From: Cyanobium sp. Morenito 9A2
GTDB taxonomy: Bacteria > Cyanobacteriota > Cyanobacteriia > PCC-6307 > Cyanobiaceae
NCBI RefSeq assembly: GCF_024345575.1
Contig: NZ_JAGQBJ010000003.1
Coordinates: forward strand, 186,001 to 250,000
DNA: 64,000 nucleotides
Direction of reading: 5' to 3'
Part shown: positions 35,665 to 45,612 of the stretch, piece by piece
How the letters are laid out: each line of letters opens with the position of its first letter
Numbering within the stretch: position 1 is the first letter of the stretch
The notes under the pieces: model-generated
The model's input: only the letters and a program-made list of their open reading frames with translations
Database searches by the model: none
Told to the model about the DNA's origin: nothing
Made by a program: the position numbers and the translations under genes

Positions 35665-36839
35665 GCGCCCGGCGCGAGCAGCGTTGGCCTTGGTGGCCCC
35701 TGCTGCCGCTCTATCCCTACGGACGACGGCGTACCTTGGTCAGGGAGCTGATCCCTGGGCAGGTCTGGAGTTTCGAGCAGCTCCTTGGTCTGTACTACGT
35801 GGCTGTGCCGATCCGGATGACCGTGCTCAAGCTGCGCCAGGGCTTGATGCTTTACGCCCCCGTGGCACCCACCGCCGAGGTGCGGGAGGCCCTGAGGGAA
35901 CTGGAACAGCGCCATGGTCCCGTGCTCACGATCGTGCTGCCCACCACCTCCGGCCTGGAGCACAAGTTGCCGGTACCTGCGATGGTGAGGGCGTTTCCGG
36001 CGGCCACGCTCTGGGTGGCGCCGCAGCAGTGGAGCTTTCCACTGCGGCTCCCACTCCCTTGGCTTGGCTTCCCCACCCGCCGCACCCGGGTGCTGATCGA
36101 GCAGGGGCTGCCCCACGGCGATGAGCTCGACTGGCGCGCCCTCGGCCCCCTCGATCTGGGCATTGGCTCGTTCGGTGAGGTGGCCTGCTGCCACCGCGCC
36201 AGTGGTGCCCTGCTGCTCACCGATGCCCTGTTCGCGATAGAGGAGCAGCCGCCGGAGATTTTTACCGCTGATCCCACTCCCCTGCTCTTTCATGCCCGTG
36301 AGCGCGGTGAGGAGCCGTTGGGTGATGGCCCTGAGCAGCGGCGCCAGGGCTGGTGGCGGTTGGTGCTGTTCGCCACCTACCTGCGCCCGCCGGGCTTGGA
36401 GGTGCTGAATCTGCTGGAAACCTGCCGTGGCGCGCTGCGGCCGGGTCTGAGGGATACCCGAAGCCACTTCGGCCTCTACCCCTTCCGCTGGAGCAACGGC
36501 TGGCAGGAGGCGTTTCTGGCGTTGTTGGGACCAGGCGGTGAAGCCCGCCTGCAGGTGGCACCGGTGGTGGAGCGGCTGGTGTTTCCCCGTCAGCGGGGCG
36601 TGCTGGCGGCTTGGCTGAGGGAGCTCGCTGGGCTCCAGGATCTGCGCTGGGTAATCCCGGCCCACCACGCCGCTCCGCTGCCCTGCGCGGGGCCACAGCT
36701 GCTGACGCTGGCCGAGCAGATTGAAACCAGCGCCTGTCCCCAGGCTGGAGCCTGGACGTTTCTGCGGGAGCTGGATGAGCGGATCATTGCTCTGGGCCTG
36801 GTACCTGCCACGCCCAGAGACCGCTCAAAGGTCAGCTGA
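35661..36839 (+). CDS. DUF4336 protein
   Basis: A 392-residue protein of the DUF4336 family, which shows a metallo-beta-lactamase-like fold but usually lacks the full metal site. Recognisable segments are the start WPWWPLLPLYPYGRRRTL, the central LPTTSGLEHKLPVPAMVRAFPAATLWVAPQQWSFP and, near the end, WVIPAHHAAPL. The family is widespread in phototrophs without known function. It is translationally coupled to mntB (4-base overlap), so a link to manganese handling is possible but only inferred from position. It ends 11 bases from the convergent DUF760 gene. Confidence 0.8.
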   Translation: MSARREQRWPWWPLLPLYPYGRRRTLVRELIPGQVWSFEQLLGLYYVAVPIRMTVLKLRQGLMLYAPVAPTAEVREALRELEQRHGPVLTIVLPTTSGLEHKLPVPAMVRAFPAATLWVAPQQWSFPLRLPLPWLGFPTRRTRVLIEQGLPHGDELDWRALGPLDLGIGSFGEVACCHRASGALLLTDALFAIEEQPPEIFTADPTPLLFHARERGEEPLGDGPEQRRQGWWRLVLFATYLRPPGLEVLNLLETCRGALRPGLRDTRSHFGLYPFRWSNGWQEAFLALLGPGGEARLQVAPVVERLVFPRQRGVLAAWLRELAGLQDLRWVIPAHHAAPLPCAGPQLLTLAEQIETSACPQAGAWTFLRELDERIIALGLVPATPRDRSKVS

Positions 36840-36850
36840 TTCGCTCCGGC

Positions 36851-37219
36851 TTAGAGCTCCAGCTCGCCGGGATCTGCCTCAAGACCACCGTCCCCGAAAA
36901 GACTTGCCTCCAGCTCCATGCGCTGCTCCATCTGGCGCAAGAAGTACCCTGTCATCATCGCCGAGGCGAGCAGCCCAGCCAGGTTGTCGCGGCTGGCCTG
37001 GATTTTCACTTCAAACTGCTCGCCGGGCAGCAGGCCCAACAGGCCTTGGACGTTGTGGCGAATGATGTCCTGGATGTCACCACTGGCGGAGCGGGCCACC
37101 CGTTGCAGCACGTCGGGAGACTGGTCTTGCAGGTACTGAATCAGCGAGTTGCTGCTGATGGCTTCACTGTCCGTGGCCAGGAACTCCGGGTTGAACATCT
37201 CCGGTGTTTTCTGCAGCAC
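36851..37219 (-). CDS. DUF760 protein
   Basis: A 122-residue protein of the DUF760 family, found in cyanobacteria and plastids. NSLIQYLQDQSPDVLQRVARSAS and IIRHNVQGLLGLLPGEQFEVKIQ are the conserved segments, followed by SRDNLAGLLASAMMTGYFLRQMEQRMELEASL. The tail is acidic. The start is either the GTG at 37219 or the ATG at 37198 (MFNPEF); the latter matches usual family starts but has GGAG immediately adjacent, too close to act as a ribosome binding site. It lies 9 bases after lepB. The function is not established. Confidence 0.78.
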   Translation of the reverse strand: MLQKTPEMFNPEFLATDSEAISSNSLIQYLQDQSPDVLQRVARSASGDIQDIIRHNVQGLLGLLPGEQFEVKIQASRDNLAGLLASAMMTGYFLRQMEQRMELEASLFGDGGLEADPGELEL

Positions 37220-37228
37220 ACATCCAGA

Positions 37229-37840
37229 CTACCGCAGGGTAACGGCCGGTTTCAGTGGGCTGGAGCGGGAGATTCCCAAGGTCCCGAGGCGATCGAGGGG
37301 CCAGTAGCGCAGCACCGCCGTGCCGATCACATGGTCCATGGCCAACGGTCCCCAGAGGTGGGAATCGAGGCTGGCATTGCGGTTGTCACCGAGCACCAGC
37401 AGCTGGTCGTCGGGCACGGTCAGAGGCGGCAACTGGTACGCCATCGGCGCGCTGATCCAGGGCTCCTCCACCGCTTCGCCATTGCGCAACAACTGGCCCT
37501 GGCGCACCTCGATCACATCGCCCGCCACGCCCACCACGCGTTTGATCAGGGCCGCTCCAGGGTCGTAGCCTGCCCGCAGCAGGGGTTCAGGGGGGCTGAA
37601 CACCACGATCGTGTCGATGGGCAACGGCCCCCCAAGCCGCGGCCGCAGTTTCTCCACCAGGATCCGGTCCTGGAGCTGCAAGCCCGGCAGCATGGATCCA
37701 GAGGGAATCCAGCGCGGCTCGATCACCCACGTCCGCAGCAGCAGCGCCACCGTGACCCAGAGCAGGAGCGAGAGCAACTGGCGGCGCCAGCCGATGCGGG
37801 CCTCGTCCTTTGTGGTCGTGCCAGGGGCGGAATCGGTCAT
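37229..37840 (-). CDS. lepB: Signal peptidase I
   Basis: LepB cleaves signal peptides of exported proteins at the outer face of the membrane. The 203-residue protein has one membrane helix (about 20-38), then the catalytic Ser49 in IPSGSMLPGL and the general-base Lys100 in ALIKRVVGVAGD; GDNRNASLDSHLWGPL is the conserved C-terminal box. The ATG at 37840 is chosen because the basic leader and helix follow within 20 residues; the long upstream open frame has no similarity. It is divergent from menD by 79 bases. Confidence 0.95.
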   Translation of the reverse strand: MTDSAPGTTTKDEARIGWRRQLLSLLLWVTVALLLRTWVIEPRWIPSGSMLPGLQLQDRILVEKLRPRLGGPLPIDTIVVFSPPEPLLRAGYDPGAALIKRVVGVAGDVIEVRQGQLLRNGEAVEEPWISAPMAYQLPPLTVPDDQLLVLGDNRNASLDSHLWGPLAMDHVIGTAVLRYWPLDRLGTLGISRSSPLKPAVTLR

Positions 37841-37919
37841 CAACGGCAGCGCTGGGCCATGGAGACGAGGCCGTTCAGCATGATCGGCACATCCTGACCA
37901 ACCGAGGGCCGAGCTGACC

Positions 37920-39815
37920 GTGTCCCCGATCCCCACCGGCTCCCCCCCGGCAGCAGAGGCGAACCTGCGGGCCGCCCTCACCCTGCTGCGGGCGCTGCGG
38001 GGCTGCGGATTGCGCCAGTTGGTGCTCTGCCCAGGCAGTCGTTCCGGTCCCCTGGCCGTGGCGGCGGCGCTGCTGGAGCCCTCGGGCTTGGTGTTAAGTA
38101 CGGCCCTCGATGAACGCTCCGCTGCTTTCTTTGCCCTGGGCCTGGGTCGGGGCGATGGCGTGGCGGCGGCGGTGGTGACCACCTCGGGCACGGCCGTGGC
38201 CAACCTGCTGCCGGCGGCGGTGGAGGCGGATTACTCCGCCATACCGCTGCTGTTGCTCACGGCCGATCGGCCCGTCCAGCTCAAGGGCAAGGGTGCCAAC
38301 CAGACCGTGAACCAGGAGCAGTTCTTGAGCCGTTCCTGTCGGCGTCTGCTCCAGGGGCATCCGAGCGGTTTGTCGGCGATGGAACCGGAGGCGATCGGGC
38401 TGCTGGCCTGCTCCGCCTGGGAGGCCGCCCAGGGCCTGGATCCACTGCGCCCCGCCGGACCTGTCCACCTGAACCTGCCCTTCGCTGAACCCCTCCACCT
38501 GGGCGCTGAGGGGTTGATCGCCCTGGCTGGGGAACTGCAGCGCCTGGTGCCCACGCCACCGGGGTGCGCCGGGCTGGATCAGCCACCGCCTGCAGCGCAG
38601 CGGCGCGGCGCCCTGGCCCTTGCCCAGGCCAGAGAGCTGTCCACGGAATTGCGCTTCGATCTCGATGCCCCCGGTGTGATCGTGGCGGGTCCGTGGCGAG
38701 GGGATCGGGCCGGTTTTTCGGCCTTCACCCGCACCCTGGCTCTCTGGTGCCGTCGCACCGGCTGGCCACTGCTGGCCGATGGCCTCTCCTGGTTGCGAGG
38801 ACGGCCGGGGCTGGAGGCGATCGGCGGCTACGACCTGTTCCTCGACGACCTCGGTGCCGTGCCGCCGGTGGATCAGGTGCTGCGGCTGGGGCCCTTGCCC
38901 GCCAGCCGGCGTCTGCAACGCTGGCTCAGTGCCACGCAGGGCCTGCAGCTGTTGATCAGCGAAGGCGATGACCGCCCCCTCGATCCCCTCGGCACGGCCC
39001 AGCGCCAGTGGGGTTGCGGACTGGTGGCTTGGAGCGAATCCTTGTCTGATCAGCTTGCAGCCGACTCGCCAGCCCCCTCCAGCCTGGAGCAAGGGGCCCA
39101 GTGGCGGGCGATCGAGGCCCGCACCCAGCAAGGGCTCGATCAGTGCCTGAGCCCTGGCGGCCCGTCAGGCCCAACCCCGCTGAGCGAACCGGCCGTGGCC
39201 CGTCAGCTCAGCCGCTGGCTGCCGGAGGGGGTGGCACTGATGCTCGCGAGTAGCAGTCCCGTGCGCGACTGGGAGAGCTTCGCCGACCCCTTGGCGCCGC
39301 CGCGTCGCCTCTACGGCTTCCGGGGTGCCTCCGGCATCGATGGCACCCTGTCGCTGGCCTGCGGGCTGGCCCAGAGCGAGGGGAGCCTGGTGCTGCTCAC
39401 GGGCGATCTGGCCCTGCTCCATGACGCCAACGGCTGGCTCTGGCAGCGCCAGCTGCGCGGGCGCCTCACCGTGGTGCTGATCCAGAACGGCGGCGGTGGC
39501 ATCTTTGAGCAACTGACGATCCGCCCTGGGGCGGCGGCCGAGCCCTGGCTGGATTTCGAGCGTCTGTTCGCCATGCCCCAACCCGTGGATCCCCTCGATC
39601 TGGCGGCGGCCCATGGGGTGCCGGTCCGGCGATTGAGCGCGTTGGGCGACCTGGGGCAGGCCCTGACCTGGGCGGAGCCCTTCCCCCTGGCGGTGATCGA
39701 ATTGCGCACCGATCGCCGCAGCGATGCCGCCCTGCGGCAGCACCTGCGCCAGAGCCTGCTTCAAGGGCTGTTCGGGCCTGATCGCAGAATGAATCCCCCC
39801 ATCCCCCCCCGTTGA
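37920..39815 (+). CDS. menD: SEPHCHC synthase (MenD)
   Basis: MenD is a thiamine diphosphate enzyme joining 2-oxoglutarate to isochorismate, the first committed step to phylloquinone, the photosystem I electron carrier in cyanobacteria. The 631-residue protein carries [33 protein letters not shown] (cofactor-activating Glu) and the C-terminal diphosphate/metal site [14 protein letters not shown] followed by [10 protein letters not shown]. The start is a GTG at 37920. Its stop overlaps the menB ATG by one base, so the two are translationally coupled. Confidence 0.95.
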   Translation: MSPIPTGSPPAAEANLRAALTLLRALRGCGLRQLVLCPGSRSGPLAVAAALLEPSGLVLSTALDERSAAFFALGLGRGDGVAAAVVTTSGTAVANLLPAAVEADYSAIPLLLLTADRPVQLKGKGANQTVNQEQFLSRSCRRLLQGHPSGLSAMEPEAIGLLACSAWEAAQGLDPLRPAGPVHLNLPFAEPLHLGAEGLIALAGELQRLVPTPPGCAGLDQPPPAAQRRGALALAQARELSTELRFDLDAPGVIVAGPWRGDRAGFSAFTRTLALWCRRTGWPLLADGLSWLRGRPGLEAIGGYDLFLDDLGAVPPVDQVLRLGPLPASRRLQRWLSATQGLQLLISEGDDRPLDPLGTAQRQWGCGLVAWSESLSDQLAADSPAPSSLEQGAQWRAIEARTQQGLDQCLSPGGPSGPTPLSEPAVARQLSRWLPEGVALMLASSSPVRDWESFADPLAPPRRLYGFRGASGIDGTLSLACGLAQSEGSLVLLTGDLALLHDANGWLWQRQLRGRLTVVLIQNGGGGIFEQLTIRPGAAAEPWLDFERLFAMPQPVDPLDLAAAHGVPVRRLSALGDLGQALTWAEPFPLAVIELRTDRRSDAALRQHLRQSLLQGLFGPDRRMNPPIPPR

Positions 39816-40657
39816 TGCCTGATCCGGTGCGCTGGACCTCCGCCGCCTCCTACACGGACATCGTGTTCGAGCTGTCTGGCGATGGCCTGGCCCGCATCGC
39901 CATCAACCGCCCGGAGCGCCGCAACGCCTTTCGGCCGCGGACGGTGCAGGAGCTCTGCGACGCCTTCTCGCGGGTGCGCGATGACCCCTCCGTCGGCGTC
40001 GTGCTCTTCACCGGGGCCGGACCGGCGCTCGATGGGGTGCATGCCTTCTGCTCCGGCGGCGATCAGAGCGTCCGTGGCGACGGTGGCTACGTGGATGAGC
40101 AGGGCTTGCCGCGCCTCAACGTGCTTGATCTGCAGCGTTTGATCCGCAGCCTGCCCAAGGTGGTGATCGCCTTGGTGGCGGGCTACGCGATCGGCGGCGG
40201 CCAGGTGCTGCACCTGCTCTGTGATCTGAGCCTGGCGGCGGAGAACGCGGTGTTCGGCCAGACGGGGCCGCGGGTGGGCAGCTTTGATGGCGGTTTCGGG
40301 GCGGGCTACCTGGCCCGGGTGGTGGGCCAGCGCAAGGCCCGGGAAATCTGGTTCCTCTGCCGTCGCTACGACGCCCATGAGGCCCTGTCCATGGGGCTTG
40401 TGAATGCCGTGGTGCCCCTGGAGAAACTGGAAGCGGAGGGCGTGCGCTGGGCCCGGGAGGTGCTGCAGCACAGCCCCACGGCGATCCGCTGCCTGAAGGC
40501 GGCCTTCAACGCTGAAACCGATGGACTGGCGGGGATCCAGGAGCTGGCGGGCCAGGCCACCCATCTATTCTACCGGACCGAGGAGGGGCAGGAGGGACGC
40601 AATGCCTTCCTCGAAAAACGCGATCCGGATTTCAGCGGAAGCCCCTGGTTGCCCTAG
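39815..40657 (+). CDS. menB: 1,4-dihydroxy-2-naphthoyl-CoA synthase
   Basis: MenB closes the naphthoquinone ring from o-succinylbenzoyl-CoA, later in the same phylloquinone pathway. The 280-residue crotonase-fold protein has [14 protein letters not shown], the oxyanion segment FCSGGDQ and the family-typical [38 protein letters not shown]. The ATG at 39815 overlaps the menD stop (TGATG); a TTG just upstream is less likely. A nine-cytosine run at 39802-39810 precedes the start within the end of menD. Its 3' end overlaps the convergent kinase gene by 4 bases. Confidence 0.96.
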   Translation: MPDPVRWTSAASYTDIVFELSGDGLARIAINRPERRNAFRPRTVQELCDAFSRVRDDPSVGVVLFTGAGPALDGVHAFCSGGDQSVRGDGGYVDEQGLPRLNVLDLQRLIRSLPKVVIALVAGYAIGGGQVLHLLCDLSLAAENAVFGQTGPRVGSFDGGFGAGYLARVVGQRKAREIWFLCRRYDAHEALSMGLVNAVVPLEKLEAEGVRWAREVLQHSPTAIRCLKAAFNAETDGLAGIQELAGQATHLFYRTEEGQEGRNAFLEKRDPDFSGSPWLP

Positions 40658-43002
40658 GTGATCGCCTTGTTCAAGGCGCCGTGGGCCCGCAGGATCGCCG
40701 CGTGGAATGCGTCCGCATCGATCGGTTTGCTGAGGAAGTCGTTCATGCCGCTCTCGAGAGCAGCACTGCGATCGCTCGGCAACGCATCGGCCGTCAGCGC
40801 CACGATCCAGGGGCGATCGCCCCGGCCGCACTGGGATCGGATCCTCCGCGTGGCTTCGTGCCCATCGAGCCGGGGCATCTGCACATCCATGAGGATGATG
40901 TCGGGATCAAGGCTGGCCTGCAGCGCCACTGCTTTCTCACCATCGAAGGCGAATTGCACCCCGTAGCCCAGGCGTTGGAAGAGCAATTCGCAGACGCGTC
41001 GGTTCACAGCATTGTCTTCGGCCACCAGGATGCTCATCGGGTGACGGCGGGCAAACTCCGCGTTGATCTCATTAGAAGGTCCTGGGGCCTCAGGAGCGGT
41101 TGGTTCCGTTTCTTGGGTGGCCCTGAGCAGCTCAGGCAACAGCACGCTCGGCTTGATCGGTTTGGTCAGGGTCGCGAAGACACCCGGGGCCTCGAGCCGC
41201 TCCCCCACCATCGTGAGGAGAATCAGCGGCAGAGAGGACCCACGCGGCTGCCCATGGATGGCAGCGGCCAGGGCCGGTCCGTCCATGTCAGCCAGGCGCC
41301 GGTCGATCAGGACAAGGTCAACGTGGTGGCGCTCCAGCAGGGCCAGGGCCTCGGCCCCGGAACTGGCGAACAGCGTCGGCAGGCCCCAGCTGGCGGTGTA
41401 GAGCTCAAGGATCCGCCGGTTCAGCGGCTGGTCCATCACCGCCAGCATCCGTTGCCCCGCCAGGGGATGGGTGCTCCTGCCACTGTCAGCGCTCAGGAGG
41501 GCGTCTGAGAGGGTGGGGACTTGGCAGGAGGGGGCGAGCGTACGAACCGTGCAGCGAAAGGAGGTTCCCTGCCGGGTGGATGAGACGAGTCGGAGATCGC
41601 CGCCCATGGCCTGGGAGAGGCGTTGGCTGATGACCAGACCAAGGCCGGTCCCGCCATGGAGACGGGTGGTGGAGGCATCCATCTGGGTGAACGGCTTGAA
41701 CAGCCGCTCCCGCCGTTCGGTAGGAATGCCCGGCCCGGTGTCAGTGATGGTGAACGCCAGAGTGAAGCTGCCGTCCGCCTGCCGACTCACCCGTTCGGCG
41801 TGCAGCACGACCTCACCTTCGCTGGTGAACTTGATCGCGTTACCCACGAGATTGAGCAGGATCTGGCGCAGCCGGGTGGGATCGATCACCACCTTTGAGG
41901 GCATGTCCGGCTCCAGCAACAGGGCCAGTTCCAGTCCCTTGGCTTGGGCCAGGGTCGCGCTGATGTCGAGCACGTCTTCGAGCAAGGTGGCCAAGGGGAT
42001 GGTGCGCTGCTCAAGTTCGATCCTGCCGGCTTCGATTTTGGAGAAATCGAGCACGTCATTGAGGATGGTCAGCAGCGTTTCGCCCGAGCGCTGCACGGTT
42101 TGAAGGCATTCCCTTTGGTTGGCCGTGAGCTGGGTGTCGAGCACGAGCCCGGTGAGGCCGAGCACTCCGTTGAGCGGGGTGCGGATTTCATGGCTGACGG
42201 TCGCCAGGAAGGTGTCCTTGGCTCGGTTGGCTGACTCGGCCGCCGCAGCGGCCGCCTCGGCCAGGGTGCGGGCGTGGGCCATGTCGCTGATGGCACTGGC
42301 CTCGGCTTGGCGGGAGCGGAAGTTGTCGTAGCCGGCGGCAACGGAGAGGGCCGCACTTCCCACCAGGGAGACCAGCAGCGTGAGCCGCAGGGGACGCAGC
42401 AGGTTGTCGAGGCTGGTGAGTGACATGTCGATACCAACGATGCCCGCCTCTGGATCGTCCTTGGACAGGGGGGCGAAGGCGCTCAGGAAGGTGCCCCATT
42501 TGTCGGTGTAGGGAGCGGTGCTGACCTGGGTCTCGCCCGTGCGGGCCGCCTCGCGGGCAGCGGCCGGGGCGTCGTCGTAGAGCTCGCCCGGTTTGGCAAC
42601 GGGGGTCGCATCGCCCTGGTTCTTGATGTAGTAGGAGCTGTCGACCGTGAACTGAAGGCCTAGGCCGGAGGGGACCAGGGCGTAGGCGTAATAGATCTCC
42701 GGAACGGCCCGCCGCAGCTTCAGCAACGGTTCGACGGCACGGCGATAGTCGGCGCTGCCACCTTGCGACGACTGATTGAATCGTGATTGAAGCGATGGAT
42801 CCATCATCGCGGCAGCGGCCTCTGCCATGGCCCGCAGATTCATCCGCGACTGCTCCCGCAGGGAGTGGCTCGAAGCAAGGTATGTGAAGGTGAGGGCGCT
42901 GGCTGCCACCAGGAAAATGCGCGCTCCCGTCAAGACGGAGTCTCGCCAGATGTGGGGAGCTAAGGCGGCCCCTTCGGCAACAGGTGAAGCCGAACGTTTC
43001 AA
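40654..43002 (-). CDS. Transmembrane hybrid histidine kinase with two receiver domains
   Basis: A 782-residue sensor kinase. Membrane helix 1 (about 25-43), an extracytoplasmic sensor region of about 155 residues (dCache/CHASE-like, with [12 protein letters not shown]), helix 2 (about 205-224), then HisKA with His271 ([10 protein letters not shown]), HATPase (N box LVGNAIKF at 385-392; DTGPGIP; GTGLGL), receiver 1 (about 517-625, Asp567) and receiver 2 (about 657-775, Asp706). Receiver 1 has a reduced acidic pocket (VMDQ) and may be a weak acceptor. The start is a TTG at 43002 with no clear ribosome binding site. It is divergent from the first STAS gene, suggesting it feeds the adjoining signalling island. 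Confidence 0.88.
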   Translation of the reverse strand: MKRSASPVAEGAALAPHIWRDSVLTGARIFLVAASALTFTYLASSHSLREQSRMNLRAMAEAAAAMMDPSLQSRFNQSSQGGSADYRRAVEPLLKLRRAVPEIYYAYALVPSGLGLQFTVDSSYYIKNQGDATPVAKPGELYDDAPAAAREAARTGETQVSTAPYTDKWGTFLSAFAPLSKDDPEAGIVGIDMSLTSLDNLLRPLRLTLLVSLVGSAALSVAAGYDNFRSRQAEASAISDMAHARTLAEAAAAAAESANRAKDTFLATVSHEIRTPLNGVLGLTGLVLDTQLTANQRECLQTVQRSGETLLTILNDVLDFSKIEAGRIELEQRTIPLATLLEDVLDISATLAQAKGLELALLLEPDMPSKVVIDPTRLRQILLNLVGNAIKFTSEGEVVLHAERVSRQADGSFTLAFTITDTGPGIPTERRERLFKPFTQMDASTTRLHGGTGLGLVISQRLSQAMGGDLRLVSSTRQGTSFRCTVRTLAPSCQVPTLSDALLSADSGRSTHPLAGQRMLAVMDQPLNRRILELYTASWGLPTLFASSGAEALALLERHHVDLVLIDRRLADMDGPALAAAIHGQPRGSSLPLILLTMVGERLEAPGVFATLTKPIKPSVLLPELLRATQETEPTAPEAPGPSNEINAEFARRHPMSILVAEDNAVNRRVCELLFQRLGYGVQFAFDGEKAVALQASLDPDIILMDVQMPRLDGHEATRRIRSQCGRGDRPWIVALTADALPSDRSAALESGMNDFLSKPIDADAFHAAILRAHGALNKAIT

Positions 43003-43158
43003 CGTAGATCGAGACCGTGTGAAGCTAACCCTAGCTGTCGCTGTGGTGGCTCGGCCGCCCAGGATCCCTGCGACGAAAGAGCCTGATGCCAGTCCTGGCG
43101 GTCCCCAGCGACCAGGGGCTGCGGGGCTGGCACGGACGCGTCACGTGCGCTGCTTAGG

Positions 43159-43521
43159 ATGGATCTGACTTGTGCCGACGACTTCAAGGTGGCAGACCAA
43201 TCAGCCCCGCCCCATGATGATGTTTCCACGAAGGTGATTGCTCTCTCCGGGGTTTTGGATGCCTTGATGGGCAAGGCGCTTCGCGATGACGTCAACACAG
43301 CTCTGGGGCAGGGTTTCAGGACGATCCTTATAGATTTTCAAGCGGGAACCTACATCGATAGCAATGGATTCGGTGCCTTGATTGCCTGCCTTAAGAAAAC
43401 CAAGGAAGCGGGGGTACGTTTGAGCTTGCGAGGGCTGAACAGCCAGGTCAGATTGGTGATGGAGATGACCGGAACGGATCGCATTTTTGATGTTTTTAAC
43501 CAGGCTGGCCCAACGGTTTAA
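43159..43521 (+). CDS. STAS-domain protein (anti-sigma factor antagonist-like)
   Basis: A 120-residue single STAS domain. Such proteins bind or release a partner according to serine phosphorylation. The phosphorylation-site motif is TYIDSNGFGAL with Ser68 after the aspartate; the next position is Asn rather than Ser or Thr. The end MEMTGTDRIFDVF is nearly the same as in the second STAS protein at 43696. The ATG at 43159 is used. The upstream 156 bases are shared with the divergent kinase. An RsbU-like phosphatase that could act on it lies at 44039-45232. Confidence 0.85.
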   Translation: MDLTCADDFKVADQSAPPHDDVSTKVIALSGVLDALMGKALRDDVNTALGQGFRTILIDFQAGTYIDSNGFGALIACLKKTKEAGVRLSLRGLNSQVRLVMEMTGTDRIFDVFNQAGPTV

Positions 43522-43695
43522 GTCCATCCAGTTTTGATGTCATCCTTTGCACGATTTCAGGAGGTTTGAGAGTCTGGCTTACCTTTCTCATTCGGCACAT
43601 GAGGTGCGTGGAGGCGGCCCTGGCAGGCACCCCTGCTGTTCACATTCAAGGGTTTCGGTAGAATCAGCTTTAACTCCAGTTCCCACGATCACGCC
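43522..43695. promoter_or_regulatory. Region between the two STAS genes
   Basis: The 174 bases between the STAS genes are unusually AT-rich for this genome and probably carry a separate promoter for the second gene. The best -10 candidate is TAGAAT at 43660-43665, about 35 bases before the start codon; no good -35 box is placed correctly. No terminator hairpin was seen after the first gene. Confidence 0.35.
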
Positions 43696-44025
43696 ATGGC
43701 TTCTGCCCTTGTCTGCCTTGAGCCCGTTGGCCTTCTCGACGCAGTGGCAGGGGAGGGCCTGAGGGAGGAGGCCGTGGCGGCCCTGGAGAGCGGCGCCATG
43801 GTTGTGGCGATCGATTGCCGGGCCATCAGCCTGATGGATAGCAGCGGCTTCGGTTCCCTGGTGGTCTGTCTCAAGAAAGCCCGCGAATCTTCGGCTCAGT
43901 TTGTTCTGATTGCGCCCACGCCACAGATGAGTCTTGTGCTTCAGATGACGGGCACAGACCGCATCTTCACCATCGTGGCGGAGCCCAAAGACATCGTTCT
44001 GCCGTTGCAGGCTGCGAAGGAATGA
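43696..44025 (+). CDS. STAS-domain protein (second copy)
   Basis: A 109-residue STAS domain paralogous to the one at 43159. The site motif is LMDSSGFGSL with Ser49/Ser50 after Asp48, a complete DSSG motif unlike the DSNG of the first copy. LKKARESSAQFVLIAPTPQMSLVLQMTGTDRIF continues the fold. The ATG is at 43696 with no clear ribosome binding site. It ends 13 bases from the convergent phosphatase gene, its likely functional partner. Confidence 0.85.
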   Translation: MASALVCLEPVGLLDAVAGEGLREEAVAALESGAMVVAIDCRAISLMDSSGFGSLVVCLKKARESSAQFVLIAPTPQMSLVLQMTGTDRIFTIVAEPKDIVLPLQAAKE

Positions 44026-44038
44026 TCCGGTCTGTCCT

Positions 44039-45232
44039 TCAGTCCTGATCAGGCTGCAGGTGGGAAAAACGAATCTGCATTAACGAGACGTCGTCGTTGA
44101 ATGTGGGGGAACCGCTGAGCTGGCGGATCTCCGCCAGCAAGGCCGGCAGAGCTGGAGGCTCTGGCAGCGACGTTGCCAGAAGATGATTCTTGAATTGATC
44201 CAAATCCCAGGTAACTCTCTGATTGTCGCTGGGTAGACACTCGTAGATACCATCGGTGTAGAGATAAATCAACGATCCAGGCAGAATGGATTGCACCTGC
44301 TCCAGATACGTGACTTCTTCGAAGAGACCGATGGGCATGCCGTTGGTCTTCAGCTGTTGAATTGATTCGCCAGTTTCTGCTTGACCAGGGAGCAAGAAAC
44401 AGGGTGGATGGCCGGCGCTGGCATAGGTCAGGTTGCGCGTCGTCGGCCGATAGACGCCGTACCAGATGGTGAAGTATTGCTCGTTCTGCTGCCCCATCTG
44501 AAAGAAGGCATTGAGGTTTTCCAGCACCTGGGCTGGATGGCAGCGGATGCTGCTGTCGATGGCATTGGAACGCAGCAAGTTGTGGATCGAAATGGATGGC
44601 AAGGCCGCCGCCAGCCCATGGCCGGAAACATCGAGCATGTAAACGACGAAATGATCCTGATCCAGCCAATAGAAGTCGTAGCAGTCGCCCCCCAGCCGTT
44701 GGGAGGGCAGGAACAGGCTCTCGATGCTGATCGGCCCTTTGAGGGAACTGGGCAGAATCGAGCTCACATAGTCGGCAGCGCGGGACATTTCCTCCTCCAG
44801 CTGTCGCTTCTGTCGCTCCAGATCCAGGCTCAGTTCACGCAGACTTTGGTTGCTCTCATAGAGCCTCATCCCAGCGCGCACCCGAGCCGTGAGCTCGGCC
44901 GCCTCCACCGGCTTGGTGAGGAAATCGTCGGCGCCGGCGTCGAGGCCCATGACCTGGTCCTTCACCTCGGATCGGGAGGTGAGCAGGATGAAAAAGATGG
45001 CACTGAGCTGGGGATCGGCCTTGAAGTGGCGGCACACCTCCAGCCCGTCCATGCCCTCCATGTTCCAATCGCAGAGCACCAGATGGGGAGCGTGCTCCCG
45101 GGCCATCGCCAGGCCCGTGCGCCCATCGGAGGCCAGCAGCACCTCGGCCCCTTCCCGCTTCAGCACCCGTTGGAGCACGAGCTGAAGAATCCGGTCATCG
45201 TCGATCAGCAGCAGCCGCATCGGGCCGCTCAT
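44039..45232 (-). CDS. Response regulator with PP2C (RsbU/SpoIIE-type) phosphatase output
   Basis: A 397-residue protein: receiver domain (1-120, phosphoacceptor Asp55 in LVLCDWNMEGMDG, TKPVE lysine), a coiled coil (about 125-155, LRELSLDLERQKRQLEEE) and a SpoIIE/PP2C phosphatase domain. Metal ligands are visible in RLGGDCYDFYWLD, LDVSGHG, LYTDGIYE and FNDDVS. By family knowledge it would dephosphorylate STAS proteins when its receiver is phosphorylated. It overlaps the HPt gene by 4 bases and is convergent with the STAS genes, which supports a signal path kinase > HPt > receiver-phosphatase > STAS. Confidence 0.92.
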   Translation of the reverse strand: MSGPMRLLLIDDDRILQLVLQRVLKREGAEVLLASDGRTGLAMAREHAPHLVLCDWNMEGMDGLEVCRHFKADPQLSAIFFILLTSRSEVKDQVMGLDAGADDFLTKPVEAAELTARVRAGMRLYESNQSLRELSLDLERQKRQLEEEMSRAADYVSSILPSSLKGPISIESLFLPSQRLGGDCYDFYWLDQDHFVVYMLDVSGHGLAAALPSISIHNLLRSNAIDSSIRCHPAQVLENLNAFFQMGQQNEQYFTIWYGVYRPTTRNLTYASAGHPPCFLLPGQAETGESIQQLKTNGMPIGLFEEVTYLEQVQSILPGSLIYLYTDGIYECLPSDNQRVTWDLDQFKNHLLATSLPEPPALPALLAEIRQLSGSPTFNDDVSLMQIRFSHLQPDQD

Positions 45233-45600
45233 GGGTGGTCCAGGCGCTGTTGCAAGGCGCTGATGACCCGCTGGCCCTCTTTGACGACGGCCTCTATCGG
45301 GATCTGGGCCGCGGTCCCCTCGGGCTGGTGGCCGCAGGCCAGCTCCACCTGCTGGCAGAGCTCCGCCAGCCGCAGGGCCCCGAGCGTGGCACTGGGGGAG
45401 CGCAGGGCATGGGCCGAGCGGCCTAGAGCTTTGGCGTCGCCCGCCGCCTGGTGCTGGCGGATCGCCTGAAGCAGTGCCTCGCCATCCTCGAGATACATCG
45501 TGACCAACTCCTCAATCATCACGCCAGCGTCCTCACCGCCCAGGGCGAGCAGCTCGCCCCAGGCCTGGGGGTCGATGGGGGGGGAGGTTTCGCTCGTCAA
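45229..45600 (-). CDS. Histidine phosphotransfer (HPt) protein
   Basis: A 123-residue four-helix HPt protein. The phosphorylation site is His64 in RSAHALRSPSATLGALRLAEL; the lysine often found three or so residues after the histidine is replaced by arginine. It would shuttle phosphate between the receiver of the hybrid kinase encoded 12 bases upstream and the receiver of the PP2C protein encoded directly downstream with a 4-base overlap. Length and helical pattern match free-standing HPt proteins. Confidence 0.87.
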   Translation of the reverse strand: MTSETSPPIDPQAWGELLALGGEDAGVMIEELVTMYLEDGEALLQAIRQHQAAGDAKALGRSAHALRSPSATLGALRLAELCQQVELACGHQPEGTAAQIPIEAVVKEGQRVISALQQRLDHP

Positions 45601-45612
45601 GGATTCAGAGGA

